From NCBI GenBank assembly GCA_009741485.1, contig CM019236.1, positions 29,576,232-29,640,231 of the forward strand: 64,000 nt of DNA, given 5' to 3'. This document shows, one piece after another, positions 37,200 through 50,558 of the stretch (position 1 is the stretch's first letter; every line of letters starts with the position of its first letter). The stretch is from Malurus cyaneus samueli (lineage: Eukaryota; Chordata; Aves; Passeriformes; Maluridae). The notes beneath the pieces were generated by a model. That model was not told the origin of the DNA and did no database searches. It worked only from the letters and a program-made list of their open reading frames with translations. The position numbers and the translations under genes are program-made.

Positions 37200-40100
37200 A
37201 TGTAGGTTTGTGTTATTATTACTATATAGCCATAATTTTGTTGTTCATGACTCCTGCAAATTTACACAACAATATCACATCAGTCGTGGGTTTAGGATCT
37301 ATAGGTAATTTATTTAATAGCATTTATAATGTAGAACTATATCATGTTCTAGCTTGTATAACATATACCTATAAGAATGTACATAGCAAACCGAATTCTT
37401 ACCATTTACTCATCCATACTTAGACACAACAGTCATAAAAATGTACATCTCAGAATATAACAATCACTTCACTGGTATCAGAAGGAGAGCCTCATTTTGT
37501 ACAAAGCGTGACAGCTTTTCCATACATTTACTCACAAGCCTCATTTCCAGGATGGGTAGTACTCCACTGAGATAACACAGAAAAGTTAGTAAAATGCAAC
37601 CATTAACCAGATAGTATTTTGAAAAACTTTCACGAGTATTATAATGCAACAGCACCACTGAAATATACGTTTCTACAGTTAAATGCCAAATATAGAAATT
37701 GGGTTTTTTTATTATAAACAGAAACTATGATGGCAGAGTGAAGGCAATCTTGCAGCTAACAGCAACTTAAATTCATACTTTACTTTTCCTAATGTTTTAT
37801 AAATTAGCAGAGTCAATTTTAGCTTAGAACATCCCAAATAAAACTCTTTAAACTACAATAGTATGTTTTTAATGATTTGTCTCAACAAGAATTTCACAAA
37901 AAAGGTTTCCTATTAATGAATATTAGGTGGGTAGTTTTGGTTCAATACATTTATTAGTTCATTAAATGTCCGCAAACTCACACTTGTGCAATACGAATTA
38001 TTTGTAGTCAATTATGTCCCAAAACATCAGAGTCATATGAAAATATTCCTATGGTTTTCAACACTTTACATTGGTAGTGTTGATGTTTCCCTTTTACTTT
38101 TGATTGCACTCTGGGCATGCACAAATGAAACCTTGTCAAATTTACAGCAGTTTATTTGAAAAAGACCAAAGACTAATCCCGTTTGTCCCAACACAACTCA
38201 GAACAAAGGACCTTTAATGTTAAGCTGCCAACTATGCATTGTTCATTTGGAAACACTACCTAAGTCAATAGAAAACTATACAAAATTTGATATCCTGCCA
38301 CCAGTGCAGCAATTCAGGGCAGCCACTGCAGGGGACTCCCACCGCCTGTAAAGTATTAACGGTGAGGAGGGTGAACAATCGTGAAGGGAACAATGAGAAC
38401 GGAAGCCTGATCACTTGCTCCCAGAACATGGGTGGCCCCACCCCTCGCGAACTTTTGGTCTTTCATTCCACTTTCCCAGCCTCATAGTTTTGGAACGGAT
38501 CCCTTACCACAGCTAACACAAAATCTTCTTGCTGGTCGCCACCACTTTCCTAGCTTCGATGAATTCAGATGCACTCTTGGCAAAGTAGTCCCCTAATTCA
38601 TCATGCCAATTACCAGGCATAGCAACAAAGTTTTTGCCCTAGATTGGTGTAGAGATGAGTAATTGCTCCAGAGTCGTATGATTATGTCAGAATTCATTCT
38701 GGGCCTATCATCAAGGTGGTTTAACACCCACCATCAGCCAGTGAGTGGAGGAAGGATGGAAGGCAGCAAGACCGAACAACTTGTAGATGCCTCAACGCAT
38801 GCTGTTGATTCCATCCACAGTATAAAATGCTGCTCTTCACTCACCCTATCAGCCTGATCTTCCTCACCTGCCACAGGGCCAGGCAAAGCATGTACAAGAG
38901 ACATGAGTGATGATTCAGACTTGTGGAAGGCAGGGACCCTGACTGCCAGCAAGAAGAATGGTAATATCTATGCTTACCTATCAGCACTGGCTGCTCACTT
39001 TTGATCGAGAGAAACCCCACGATTGAAGGGCTGGACGCACAGAAATCATACCAACGGCTTTTAGGAAAGGGACTAAGGAGTAAGTAAAAAGAGATACTTC
39101 CATGATTATCAGGAATGTGGGTAACAGCATGGATCTCATTGAATGCCTATAACTGAAATTTTACAATTTATACAATGTGTATAACCCTTCTATACTGCAA
39201 GAAACCCTCAAGTTTTAGGAAATTCTGCGGGTCGGTCAATAGACTACAATGTTGTCCATGCAATAGTACAATAGGGATGGCATGTTTGACAATAACTGCA
39301 AATGTCTTTATAAAGTAACGATGCTAGCACAGACGCTTATACTGGTGATTAGAGTCTGTGTAAGTATGTATGTATCATTTTCAATTAAAGTGGGCAAATT
39401 TAAACAACTTTGGGCGCGAGTAACAACACCAAATACATTAATATGTCTTTTATGCTACACTCTGAGAGTTGCTTATACTATATTTGTACTGCTCCCTAAC
39501 AATGCTGTATTGAAACTGTTGGGGAAGCCAGGTTGGAGAACTGGAGTGGTACTTTTCATTTAAGTATGTCTGACTTGTTACAGAGACGGAAAGATTCTTT
39601 CAAGGTCTGCTCCCCAATTTACCCATTAAATTAAAGCTCCTGGAAAGAAAGCCCATACAATGCGGAAACCTTTCTCACACCAGCTCTCGAATAGATTTTC
39701 CTAACCGGTACGCTCTTAATTTTCACGTCCTGGGGTCTGGGATTTCCTTCTTGACCTGGGCATTCCATCTGGCAACGGGGCTTCCTTTGGGCACTCGTAT
39801 GGGATCTAAGTATCCATGTACTGATACAGGAGATCAAGCTTCCTTTACGCTACTCCCTTCCCTTCTTCCTCCCTTCCTCTCTCTGTTCCTTCCTCTCTTC
39901 ATTTCGCTTCTCTGTCCTTCCTTCCGTTCCTATCCTTCCTTCCTTCACTTCCTTCCTTCATTTACCTTCCCTCCTTTCCTTCCTTCTCTCCTTCTCGTTC
40001 CTTAGCCTGGCCTTTCCACGTTTCAGGCCTTCGCCTAGCCTTCGCTTCCCCTTTCCTGCCTTACACTTCCTCCCTTCCTTCCTCACTATCTGCTGGGCAA

Positions 40101-43100
40101 CTTTTCATTCTTCGTTGACTATTTCCTGTTTCCTATCCCTCTTCTGGCATATGCTTTCACTCCGACCTTTCAACCACCACGCTTCTCTGTTATTCCGTCT
40201 CATTTCATTCGTGCCATCTCCCTTTACCTTAAACATGGGCACATGTATTTAAATTACTTTTTGCTGTTCCAGGTGAAAGAAACTGGGACTGAGCAGGGAT
40301 CCATATGCTTTTGGAATAATGTTTCAGATTAAAAAATTTAGAGCACATTTCAAAAGCTCGCACCAACTAGAACTAAATGTGTATGCACTGATCTGCTGCT
40401 AACATGTGCTAGTGACTGAACTTAAGAAACAAAATGCCCCTACACACCTTCCCCCGCCAACACTGCTGCCACAGGCTCATTGAAAGGCTACTTTTCCATT
40501 CAGAGTGAACCAATTTACTCTTCACATGAAATGAAACTTCACACGCCCCAGGAAAGTCAGTAGCCCTTGGAGACAGCAGATGAAGGAAAAGGAGAATATC
40601 ATAGTTGAGTTTGGCTGTTATTTGAGGCTTCCTTCTCAGACATGGATTTTCTTCTTTTGGAGACACAGGACCAAATAACCGATTAATTCCTTCTGTAATG
40701 AGCAAGGTGTTCTGCTCATTAACTCTCACAAATCGCTTTCAAAGCAGAATATCATCTCTCTTAATTATGCATTTGATGTACACCAGCGGTTTTGCTACAA
40801 CTCAGATTACTGTGTTCAGTCCTAAGAGGCTTGGCTGTCTGCATCTCACTAATGCGCATTGGATTACGTATAATCAAATAGATCACTGTAGAGTTTTTTT
40901 CTCACCCAGACACAAAGTCTAAGCATAATCGTTAAAACTCGCTGTTTGGAGTGCTTGGCACTCATCCAGAAGTTTAAAATGAACTTGGTAGAGCAAACAT
41001 TGCATATATATATGGATCCTAGTTCTGTAACATCTAAATCTACTCTAAATTATTTACAAGCTGAATACAAGATGAAATGATACAGAACTGATTATTCGGT
41101 CAGATGGATCATCTCAGTTCCCAAAGTCATCTCCAGATTGGAAATAAAATTATTCCTACTTCTTTTTATTCAGAGATATATACTAATGATAAGCATCTTA
41201 AGCAACTAGAGAAAAAAAATGACTCGTTAATGAGATAGCAAAAGAATTTGAGGAAATAAACAGGAATTGACAACAAAATTAAAACATAGGAAAGGCCAAA
41301 GATTCAGATCTACGCTGGAAGGAAATGGTGGGGCTTGTTCCACTTGAGGACATACTTACAAGTCCATAGAAGCAGTGCTTACTCTAAGTGCAGTAGTTAC
41401 TGCCGCAGCTAAGACTGCTGTAAGAGGAGGAAAGGAATGGAGAGAAAGAGATATGTAAGCCCAACAGAGTTGTACTGCAAACCAACTTCAGATCTATTCA
41501 TTGCATAATGAATGCATCCACGCTTATAGCCTCCAAGAAATGTATCTTCACCCTACATTTCTATTTAGCATAACAACTGCCAAAAACAAAGTAAAAGATC
41601 ATTGTCTGTTAAACAACCTGCTATACGGAGGGTCCTCATCACGAACTAATTTGATGAAGAAAGCACACACAAAGCTATTTTCGCTTACTGATTCATGTTT
41701 TCAAAGAGAAAGGTGTACTTTGTAAATTACAGGACAATGCAAAGCATTGCAGCAAGAATCCCTGGTTACAATTTTTCTTTAGTGTTTGCTTAAAGTGGCA
41801 TGCAATCGTTACAGCTCTACTAATAACTTGCAGTAGAAGAATGTAAGCATATTTAACGGATGTGTTAGTATTTTCAATGTTCGGTATAGGTAATCAGCAG
41901 AAAAGTATGATAAAGCAGAAAAAAACAATCATTTGCAAGCCTTCCGGATTTGCAGTCTTGCTTTTACGCTGAAAGCTCAAGCAACATCCTTCATATAAAT
42001 GTTGTTTTTTTTTCCTTCTTCTATCTATACCTTCATGGTGTTATGTAGTGACAGGTGAGCAACCCAAGAAGAAACATACTAAAATAGAAGAATACATATT
42101 TCAGAATTTTCCTTTTATTTTTGGCATTAAATACACTTACAGGTTTACTTTTGGCACCATTGTGTTTCTATATGCATATTTACAATATACGCGGTCAAAC
42201 CTCGTGAAATATATCCTGATGAATTAATTTTATCCATAATCCATAATATTTTCAGCCTGGACAAAGTATATGGCAATTCGTCTTTAACTAGGCTTTTAGA
42301 TTCATGTTGATCAAGGATTCATGCTAAGTTAAAACAATTAAGCATGACACTCAGTCGTTCACCCTAGGGAAATCGACGTCATCACTCTCTATGGCGCTGA
42401 TGAATCTGAGTATTAACATAGATTTCAAATTGTATTTAATTGGATATCAAAATTATTCAAGAAAAGAAAACTTTTTATAAGAATGGAGTGATATACTACA
42501 ACGAGCAACTAAACACGAACCTTGGCCGCGCCTTATTTTTTGTATTGTCAAAGTGCACTGGTGTGGATGCCGTGTTGTGCAGATAGACTGCTATACAAGA
42601 GACATGATAAGACAGACGTCTATATGTGTTTTTGTATTGGGTCTTATACAATATCTTTGTTAGACGAAAAATATCGGAGATACTTAAGAAGCTAGATGCT
42701 GATTCTTCATACGAGCCAATTTAAATGGTTCTGAGTGTCTGAGAATTACTGACAGCACATTAACAAAAGTACCGGCCCCTGGAATACCTCAAAACATAAT
42801 TTTAGAGGCTCACTTAAGGGGTTAAAGTTAATTTAAGAGTGTTGAGAAATCTTGAATAACCTTTACTATAATATTGGTGAAAAAGAGAAGTAGACTAAGT
42901 ATCACAGAGATAATGCCTTCCTGAGTCGACTAGAATATTATTATACTTCTGCGCATTAATCAGAGAAAATGAATATTCACATGATGATACCTCCCTCGCA
43001 CAATACAAAAAACCTTTGATTACATTCCTATAATCTAGACTCGTCCTCTATTTTTTCTTATATTTACAATATCCTGTAAAATTATATAATTTCCTCAATA

Positions 43101-43310
43101 AACATGTCATCATCTACCTAAGACTATGCAAGTGCACTAATAAGAGATTGAGATCTATTTTCCACTAGAGTGTCTTTATACCTTTTATCTAATTGCATAA
43201 TTTAAATAGTTCATGAAAGCGAGCGTTTTATAAGTTAACATATTTTATTTTTCATGGAAATATGTATTTAAACTGTCAGAATACATTCTAAAACATTAGT
43301 TCAGTAGGTT
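37200..43310. repeat. Large direct repeat II, copy 1
   Basis: Matches 43,330-48,870 in order and orientation. Anchors include CCTGCCACCAGTGCA (38,296 and 44,275), AGTGACTGAACTTAAGAAAC (about 40,411 and 46,111) and GTACCGGCCCCTGGAATAC (about 42,769 and 48,412). This copy is several hundred bases longer, with many inserted bases, notably at both ends and from 38.3 to 40.2 kb. No gene is supported. Open frames are broken by indels relative to the other copy. Confidence 0.85.
39841..40110. repeat. Degraded CCTT/CT-rich tract
   Basis: Pyrimidine-rich repeat corresponding to 45,590-45,900 in the other copy. The CCTT register is broken repeatedly by other bases, consistent with noisy base-calling across a simple repeat. 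Confidence 0.75.
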
Positions 43311-43959
43311 GCTTATTACACATATGCCATATTAGTTTTAAATGAATGTGAAATTACACACATACACTTTAGTCGGTTTGTTAAATTATTTTAAAGGCAT
43401 TATAGAAAACTATACTATGCAGCTTGACTACAATTCCAAAGAATGTAAACAAAAACTTACAACATTATTACAGCTAAAATTAATTCAGATATTACAATTA
43501 ATTCATGGTATATAAAGAAGCAATTTGTACAAGGTACACTTTTGCCATACTTTCCACAAGCACTCATTCCAGGCTGGGAGTACTCCACTGAGATAACCAC
43601 AGAAAAAGTTAGTAAAATGCAACCATTAACAGATGAAGTATTTTGAAAAACCTTCACGAGTATTATAATGCAAACAGCACCACTGAAAATATACCGTTTC
43701 TACAGTTAAATGCCAAATATAAAAATTGGGTTTTTTTTAAATATAAAAGCAAACTAATGTGCAGAGTGAAGGCAATCTTGCAGCTAACAGCAACTTAAAT
43801 TCATACTTTACTTTTCCTAATGTTTTATAATTAGCAGATCAATTTTAGCTTAGAACATCCCCAAATAAAACTCTTTAAACTACCAATAGTATGTTTTTAT
43901 GATTTTTCACAAGAATTTCACAAAAAAAAGGTTTCCTTTATGAATATTAGGTAGGTTTT

Positions 43960-44031
43960 TTCAATACATTTATAGTTCATTATGTCCCAAACTCACTTTC
44001 AATACATTTATAGTTCATTATGTCCCAAAAC
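43960..44031. repeat. Two tandem units of about 39 bp
   Basis: TTCAATACATTTATAGTTCA continuing to ATTATGTCCCAAA occurs twice in direct succession. A similar but more diverged pair is present at the equivalent place in copy 1 (near 37,940-38,020). So the pair probably predates the large duplication or belongs to the true sequence. Confidence 0.75.
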
Positions 44032-45589
44032 ACAATTAATTGAAATATTCCTCATGGTTTCAACACCTTTTCATTGGTAGTTTGATGTTTCCCTTTACTT
44101 TTGATTGATTCGGGCATGCACATAATGAACCTGTCAAATTACAGCAGTATTTGAAAAAGACCAAGAGCTAATCTCCGTTGTCCCAACCACATACAGACAA
44201 AAGGACTTTATTTAAGCTGCAACTTCATTGTCATCTGGAAACACTACCTAGCAATAGAAACCATACCAATTGTTCCTGCCACCAGTGCATGCAATTCAGG
44301 GCAGCCACTGCAGGGACTCCACCCCTGTAAAGTTTTAAGGGAGGAGGGTGAAATGTGAGTGGGAAACAATGAACAGGAAGCTGATTCACTGCTCCACCAG
44401 ACATGGGTGGCCCCCACTCCCTTGCCAACTTTTGTCTTTCATTCCACTTCCCAGCTCCATGAGTTTTGGAACAGGATCCCTTACCACATGCTAAACACAA
44501 AAATCTTCATTCTGTGCACCACCTATCCAGCTGAATTCCAGATGCACTCTGGCAAAGTAGTCCCCTATTCTCATGCCAATCTACCAGGATGCACAAGTTT
44601 TTGCCCAGCAGTTTGTGTAGAGAAGGTATGCCCAGAGCAGATTATGTAAATCATTCTGGCCTATCATCAGGTGGGTTTTAACACCCACTCAGCAGTGAGT
44701 GAGGAAAGGACTGGAGGCAGCAAACCGTAAACTTGTAATGCCTGCTGCTTTGATTCCCACAGATAAAATGCTGCTCCTCACCCTTCAAGCCTGTCTTACC
44801 TCACCTGCCACAAGGGTCAGGAAAGCATTACAGGACATGAGTCATTCAGCTTTGTGAAGGCAGGACCTGACTGCACAGCAAAGGAATACTTTGCTTCCTC
44901 AGACTGGCTTTTTGCTCAGCTTTTGTCAGAACAAACCCCACATTTGCTGACCACAGAAATTCATACACAACCTTTTGAATAAAAGGAGTAAGTAAACAAG
45001 AGATTACTTCCATGGCATTTCAGCAAGGTGGTAACAGCATTTTCATGAGATGCTATAACTGAAATATACAATAATACAACTGTTATAACCCTTCTATAAC
45101 TGCAAAAAAACCCCTCAGTTTTAGGAATAATTCTCTGGTCAACTCAATGTTGTCCATCCAATAGTACAAAATAATATTGGCATGTTTGAAAGCAATAACT
45201 GCAAATGGTCTTTAGTAAAAAAGTAACATGCTAGCACAGACTCTAACTTGATTAAGAGCTGTGTAAGATTTATGCTATCATTTCAATAAAGGGGCCTTTA
45301 AACAAGCTTTGGGCGCAGAAGTAACAACACCAAATACCTTAAATATGTCTTTTGCTACACTTCTGCAGATTGCTTATTCACTAATATATTTGTACTGCTC
45401 CCTAAAATGCTGTATTTGAAACTGTTGGGGGGAAGCAACAGGTTGGAAACTGGAGGTGGTATTTCATTTTAAGTATTGTCATGACATGTTATCAAGACCG
45501 GAAAGATTCTTTTCAGAGTCTGCTCCCCTCAAAAATTTAACCCATTAAATTAAGTTAAAGCAACAAAACAAGAGCTGCAAAACCAACCT

Positions 45590-45900
45590 TCCTTTCCTTC
45601 CTTCTCTCCTTCCTCCTTCCTCCTCCTTCCTTCCTTCCTTCCTTCTCCTTCCTTCTTCTTCCCCTTCCTCCTTCCTCCTTCCTTCTTCCTTCCTTCCTTC
45701 CTTCCTTCCTTCCTTGCCTTCTTCTTACCTTCCCTCCTTCCTTCCATCCTCCTTCTCTTCCTTACCTGCCTTTACTCGGCCTTCCCTGCCTTCGCTTCCC
45801 TTTCCTGCCTTACCTCCTCCCTTCCTCCCTTTCTTCTTCATTCCCTTCCTTCCTTTCCTGCCTTCCTTCCCTCTTTCTCTTTTTCCTCCCTCTCTTTAAT
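45590..45900. repeat. CCTT-rich polypyrimidine microsatellite
   Basis: Long CCTT/CCTCCTT repeat with C- and T-rich continuation. The minus strand is polypurine (GAAGG). Such mirror-like tracts can form triplex DNA and are hard to sequence. The Lys/Glu/Gly-rich and Pro/Ser/Phe-rich frames over it are not genes. Confidence 0.9.
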
Positions 45901-46219
45901 TCCCTGTCTCTTTCATTGTCCTCTCCCCTTTCCTTAACATGGCAACATGTATTTAAATTACTTTTGCTTTCCAGTAAAGAAACTGGGACTGAGCAGATCC
46001 ATTGCTTTTGGAATAATGTTTCAGAATTAAAAAAATTTTAGAGCCACATTTTAAAAGCTGCAAACTAGCAAAGAAATATTGCACTGATGCTTAGCTGCTT
46101 AACATGTGCTAGTGACTGAACTTAAGAAACAAAATGCCCCTCACACCTTCCCCCCGCCAACACTGCTGCCAAACAGGCTCATTTGAAAGGTACTTTCCTC
46201 TCAGAGTGAACCAATTTAC

Positions 46220-46362
46220 CTCTTCACATGAAAATGAAACTTCACAGCACCCCAGGAAAGTCAGTAGCCCCTCTGGAGACAGCAGATGAAGGAAAAGGAG
46301 AATATCATAGTTGAGTTTTGGCCTGTTATTTGAGGCTTCCTTCTCAGACATGGATTTTTCTT
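46220..46362 (-). CDS. Weak candidate exon, unrecognised
   Basis: On the minus strand, a pyrimidine-rich stretch ending in CCAAAAG precedes an open frame of 47 codons, which ends at GAAGAG followed by a GTAAAT donor-like site. The peptide is mixed in composition (KLNYDILLFLHLLSP in the middle). Start phase 1, end phase 0. A closely similar frame survives in the other copy of repeat II (within 40,409-40,729), although the sequence there is noisy and the donor is damaged. It could belong to the gene suggested upstream at 49.7-54.0 kb, but its start phase does not join directly to the last exon of that chain. Low confidence. Confidence 0.18.
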
Positions 46363-49300
46363 CTTTTGGAGACACAGGACCAGAATAACCATTATTCTTC
46401 TGAATGACAAGGTGTTCTGCTCATTAACATACCTCACAAATCGCTTTCAAGCAGAATATCATCTCTCTTAATTATGCATTTGATGTACACCACGGTTTTG
46501 CTACAACATCAGAATTACTGTGTTCAGCCTAAGAGGCTTTGGCTGTCTGCATCTACTATCAGCTTGGATTACTATTAATACAAATAGAACTCCACTGAGA
46601 TTTTTTTTCCCCAGACTCAAAGCTAATGCTAATGTTAAAACCTTTTGGAGTGCTGGCACTCATCCAGAAGTTTAAAATAACTTGGTAAGAGCAAACATTG
46701 CATATATATGGATTCCTAGTTATCTGTAACTCTAAAAATCCCTTAAAATTTACAACTGAATACAAGATGAAATTGATACAGAACTGATTAATTCGGCATG
46801 ATGGATCATCTAGATTCCCAAAGTCATCTCCAGATTGGAAATAAAAATTATTCCTACTTCTTTTTATTCAGAGATATATACCTAATGATAAGCATCTTAA
46901 AGCAACTAGAGAAAAAAAATGACTCCTTAATGAGATAGGCAAAAGAAATTTGAGGAAATAAACACAGGAATTGCAACAACAAATTTAAAACAATAGGAAA
47001 AGGCAAAGAGTTCAGATTACGCTGAGGGGAGGAAAATGTGGGGCTTGTTCCACTCTGAGGACATACTACAAGTCCATAGAAGCAGATTGCTTACTCTAAG
47101 TGAAGTAAGTTACTGCCGCAGCTAAGACTGCTGTAAGAGGAAGGAAAGGAATGGAGAGAAAGAGATATGTAAAAGCACCAACAGAGTTCTGCAAACCAAC
47201 TTCAGATTCACTTGCAAATGAATGCATCCACGTTAGCTCCTAAGAAAACTGTATCTTTCACACCTACATTTCTATTTAGCATAACCAACTGCCAAAAACA
47301 AAGTAAAAGATCATGTGTACTGTTAAACAAACTGCTATAGGATGGGTCTCATCACGAACTAATTCATGATGAAGAAAGCACACACAAAGCCTATTTTTCG
47401 CTTACTGATTCATGTTTTCCAAAAGAAAAGGTGTACTTTGTAACTTACAGGACCAATGCAAAAGCATGCAGCAAGAATCCCTGGTTCAATTTTTCTTTAG
47501 TGTTTGCTTAAAGTGGCATGCAATCGTTACAGCTCTACTAAATACTTGCAGTAGAAGAATGTAAGCATTTTAACATGCTGTTAGTATTTTCAAATGTTCG
47601 GTATAGGTAAATCAGCAGAAAAGTATGATAAAGCAGAAAAAGAAAAAACAAAACTTGCAAGCCTTCCCGGATTTGCAGTCTTTGCTTTTACCTGAAAGCT
47701 CAAGACAACATCCTTCATATAAATGTTGTTTTTTTTTTCCTTCTATCTATCATCCCTTCATGGTGTGTATGTAAGTGACAGGGAACTCAAGAAGAAACAA
47801 TACTAAAATAGAAAGAATACATCATATTTCAGAATTTTTCCTTTTTTTTTGGCATTAAATCACACTTTCAGGTTTACTTTACCCACTTCTGTTTGCTATT
47901 GTATTTTCATTAGACCTAGTACCTTCTAAATAAAAACTGATGTATATTAATTTTATCCATTATAATTATGTTCAGCCTGAAAAATATTAGCTCTCTTTTA
48001 GCTTTTAATCATGTTATCAGACTCATGCTAAATGTAAAAATTAAGCTACACTATGTTACACCTAGGGAATAGTCATGCACTCTCTAATGGCCTGATAATT
48101 AGTTTAAATAGATTTCAAATTTATTTATTGGATATCAGAAAATTATTCAATGAAAAGAAAACTTTTTATAAGAAATGAGTGATATATCTACAACAGAGAC
48201 AATAAAAGCATGGCTGTTTCAAATGCATGGTGTGCTTTGTGCAGATAGCTGCATGACAAGAGACATGATAACAAGTTATTGTTTTATTGTTACTACAAAT
48301 ACTTTAGACAAAATTCAGGAGAAATACTTAGAAAGCTAGATGCTGATCTTCATACAGAAGCCAATTTAATGGTCTGATGTCTAAATCTGACAAGCAACAT
48401 GTAAACAAAATGTACCGGCCCCTGGAATACTCAAACATTAATTTTAGAGCCACTTAAGTGGTTAAAGTTAATTTAAGTGGTGAAAATCGTAAATACCTTT
48501 ACTATTAGAAAAATAGATTAGTAAAAGGACTTCCTCCGAGTGATGTAAATTATCCTGGGGATAATCTGGAAATGATATTCGATGATACTCCTCGCACAAT
48601 ACAAAACCTCTTTATTACATTCTAACTCGTCATTTTTTTCCTATATAAATATTGTAAATTATTAATTTAATAAAAATGTCCATATTTACCTAAGACTATG
48701 CAGTGACCTAAATAAAAGAGATGAGATCTTTTTCCACCTAGAGTGTCTTATACTTTTATAATTCTATATTTTAAATAGTTCATAAAAGAGGAGTTTTTAA
48801 GTAAACCAGTATTTTATTTTTATGGTAAATATGTATTTAAAGCTGTCAGAATACATTCATAAAAATGCTAAACAAATTGCAATTTTATTTGAGAAATATA
48901 AATATATGAAAGAATCTACACCATTAACAAAATTGTATTCAAAGACCACGATATTACTGCTTCCTGACAATTAAATTTATAGGACTTTATGCAGTCTTCT
49001 AATAGGAGATCCACCTATCAGTGGATTAAAGGTAGAAACAGGAAAAGGGGAAGGGATAAGAATAATGAGGAAGAGGAAGACAGGCAATATTAACCTAAGT
49101 ATATTTTCTGTTAGTAATTTCCAATTACTGCTGGTTATAGTTGTATACCCTTAGCCTCTCCCTCTACAATTACTTTGTATCTACACTGTATTACAGCCAC
49201 ATAAAGAAAGTACAATTGCCTGGAAATTCCGTAATTTTCCCTACCAATCCTAATTTTTAATATGCTAAACTTAATTATGAGGATTAATAGTTCCTTGATT

Positions 49301-49699
49301 ACACTTCTGCCATGTTTGAAAAAACAGGAAAAGCCCTTAGTATTCACTAATCAAAATAGTATTTAATAGATTATCTGATTAAAGATATGATTACAAATAT
49401 TTTTAATTACAAGATACTTATTTTTTAAATACCAGAAGTATTTTAGCAGAACTAGATCACTTGTCACTCTGCATATTAAATCAGCAATGGATCAATACTA
49501 CAAAATACACAAAGAATTAAAAAGCCCTTGATTTTATGAACAGATTAACTACAGCTACATTTTCATTATTTTGAAACTCAATCTTTGTAAAAAAGGGTGA
49601 AAAACTACCTAGCAAAATACCCTTGCTACTTTAAGGTGTAAAGGAGAAACACTGCAATAATAAAAGGCAAGTAATAACACTTCAAGGAGAAAATCTTAC

Positions 49700-49781
49700 T
49701 GCATAGTCTTAGGTAAATGTGTGTAGGCACCATATTGTGCACGCAACAGGCTATGGAACACAATTTTTCCGTCCACCCTTC
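49700..49781 (-). CDS. Candidate exon 7 of an unnamed minus-strand gene
   Basis: 82 bases. On the minus strand the acceptor reads TTTATTTGCTTTAG and the donor GTAAGATTTT, both good matches to vertebrate splice sites. In start phase 1 the frame is open throughout (RVDGKIVFHSLLRAQYG then AYTHLPKTM). This phase fits the end of the candidate exon at 50,448-50,558, the codon formed across the junction being GGA (Gly). It ends in phase 2. The next exon downstream would lie near or inside repeat II and was not found. The peptide has a plausible soluble-domain composition. No family was recognised, and the open frame alone could be chance. Confidence 0.4.
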
Positions 49782-50447
49782 CTAAAGCAAATAAAGGGAA
49801 ATTTCTCTTTTCCACATCCACAAAGTACTCATGCAACAGGATATTGGCGTATCACTGCACACCATTCAAACAGTTAATTAACAGGAAACCCCGGTAGCAT
49901 TAATTAAATTAATAAAGTCACTGTCCACTTAGTTTATGATAATACATCCACTACCTTGCACAAAGGCCACATGGTATCTATTACATTTATAAAAGCCTAT
50001 CCCTTAAATAGTTCTGCCCCAGAGAAATAAGTTAATTAGTAAATAATTTCAATGAAAAGCATTTATCTGCAATACTAGCATAAATAACATTAAATCATAT
50101 TTAATGGACTGTAGTGGAAAAATTAATTTCTTCCATATAAATAATTTGTTAGAACATATGGAAAAATGAAAACACTGTATAGTGTTTGAAATAAAAACAA
50201 TCAAAGGTAATCCTTTAAAATTAGGGTTCAGATTAGTCTCTGCAAAGGATGCTGTTTAACTGAAACATCTGGTAGTGTTACGTTGAGAGACAGGCCTTTT
50301 TTAACTTTGGAAATGAGATTAGTAGATCAGTTATTTGTAAGTGTCCAAGTAATTTCTAATTATTTTATCTGGGTCACAGATAATCCGCTTTTACAGGGCT
50401 CCCACAATGACATCAGAGGATCACTGTTTAACTGATTATCCTGTTAC

Positions 50448-50558
50448 CTTCCACCATCCATGGGAAGACCGGATTTTCCTTTTGTACAGAGAAAGAGAAA
50501 GAAGTGGCTGATTGCTTCGGACAGGTGGCAGCCAACAGAATAAAGAACAACACAGATC
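50448..50558 (-). CDS. Candidate exon 6 of an unnamed minus-strand gene
   Basis: 111 bases, phase 1 to phase 1. The acceptor has a strong pyrimidine tract (TTTTCTTCCTCTCAG) and the donor is GTAACAGG. The encoded peptide starts with a hydrophobic stretch (SVLFFILLAATCP), then Ser/Phe-rich sequence, and ends NPVFPWMVE. It joins in frame to candidate exons on both sides. Read alone, the hydrophobic start might suggest a signal or membrane segment. In the joined frame it is internal, so it may instead be a buried beta strand. No known family was recognised. Confidence 0.4.

Larger units (their letters stand above)
43330..48870. repeat. Large direct repeat II, copy 2
   Basis: Second copy of 37,200-43,310. 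It ends at about 48,870, where the sequence becomes clean and single-copy. Its own quality is intermediate, with homopolymer errors throughout. Apart from the CCTT tract, a 39-bp tandem pair and one weak splice-flanked frame at 46,220-46,362, it holds nothing recognised. Confidence 0.85.

Noticed and set aside
45550..45899. Lys/Glu/Gly-rich minus-strand and Pro/Ser/Phe-rich plus-strand frames
   Set aside because: Direct translation of the CCTT/AAGG simple repeat.
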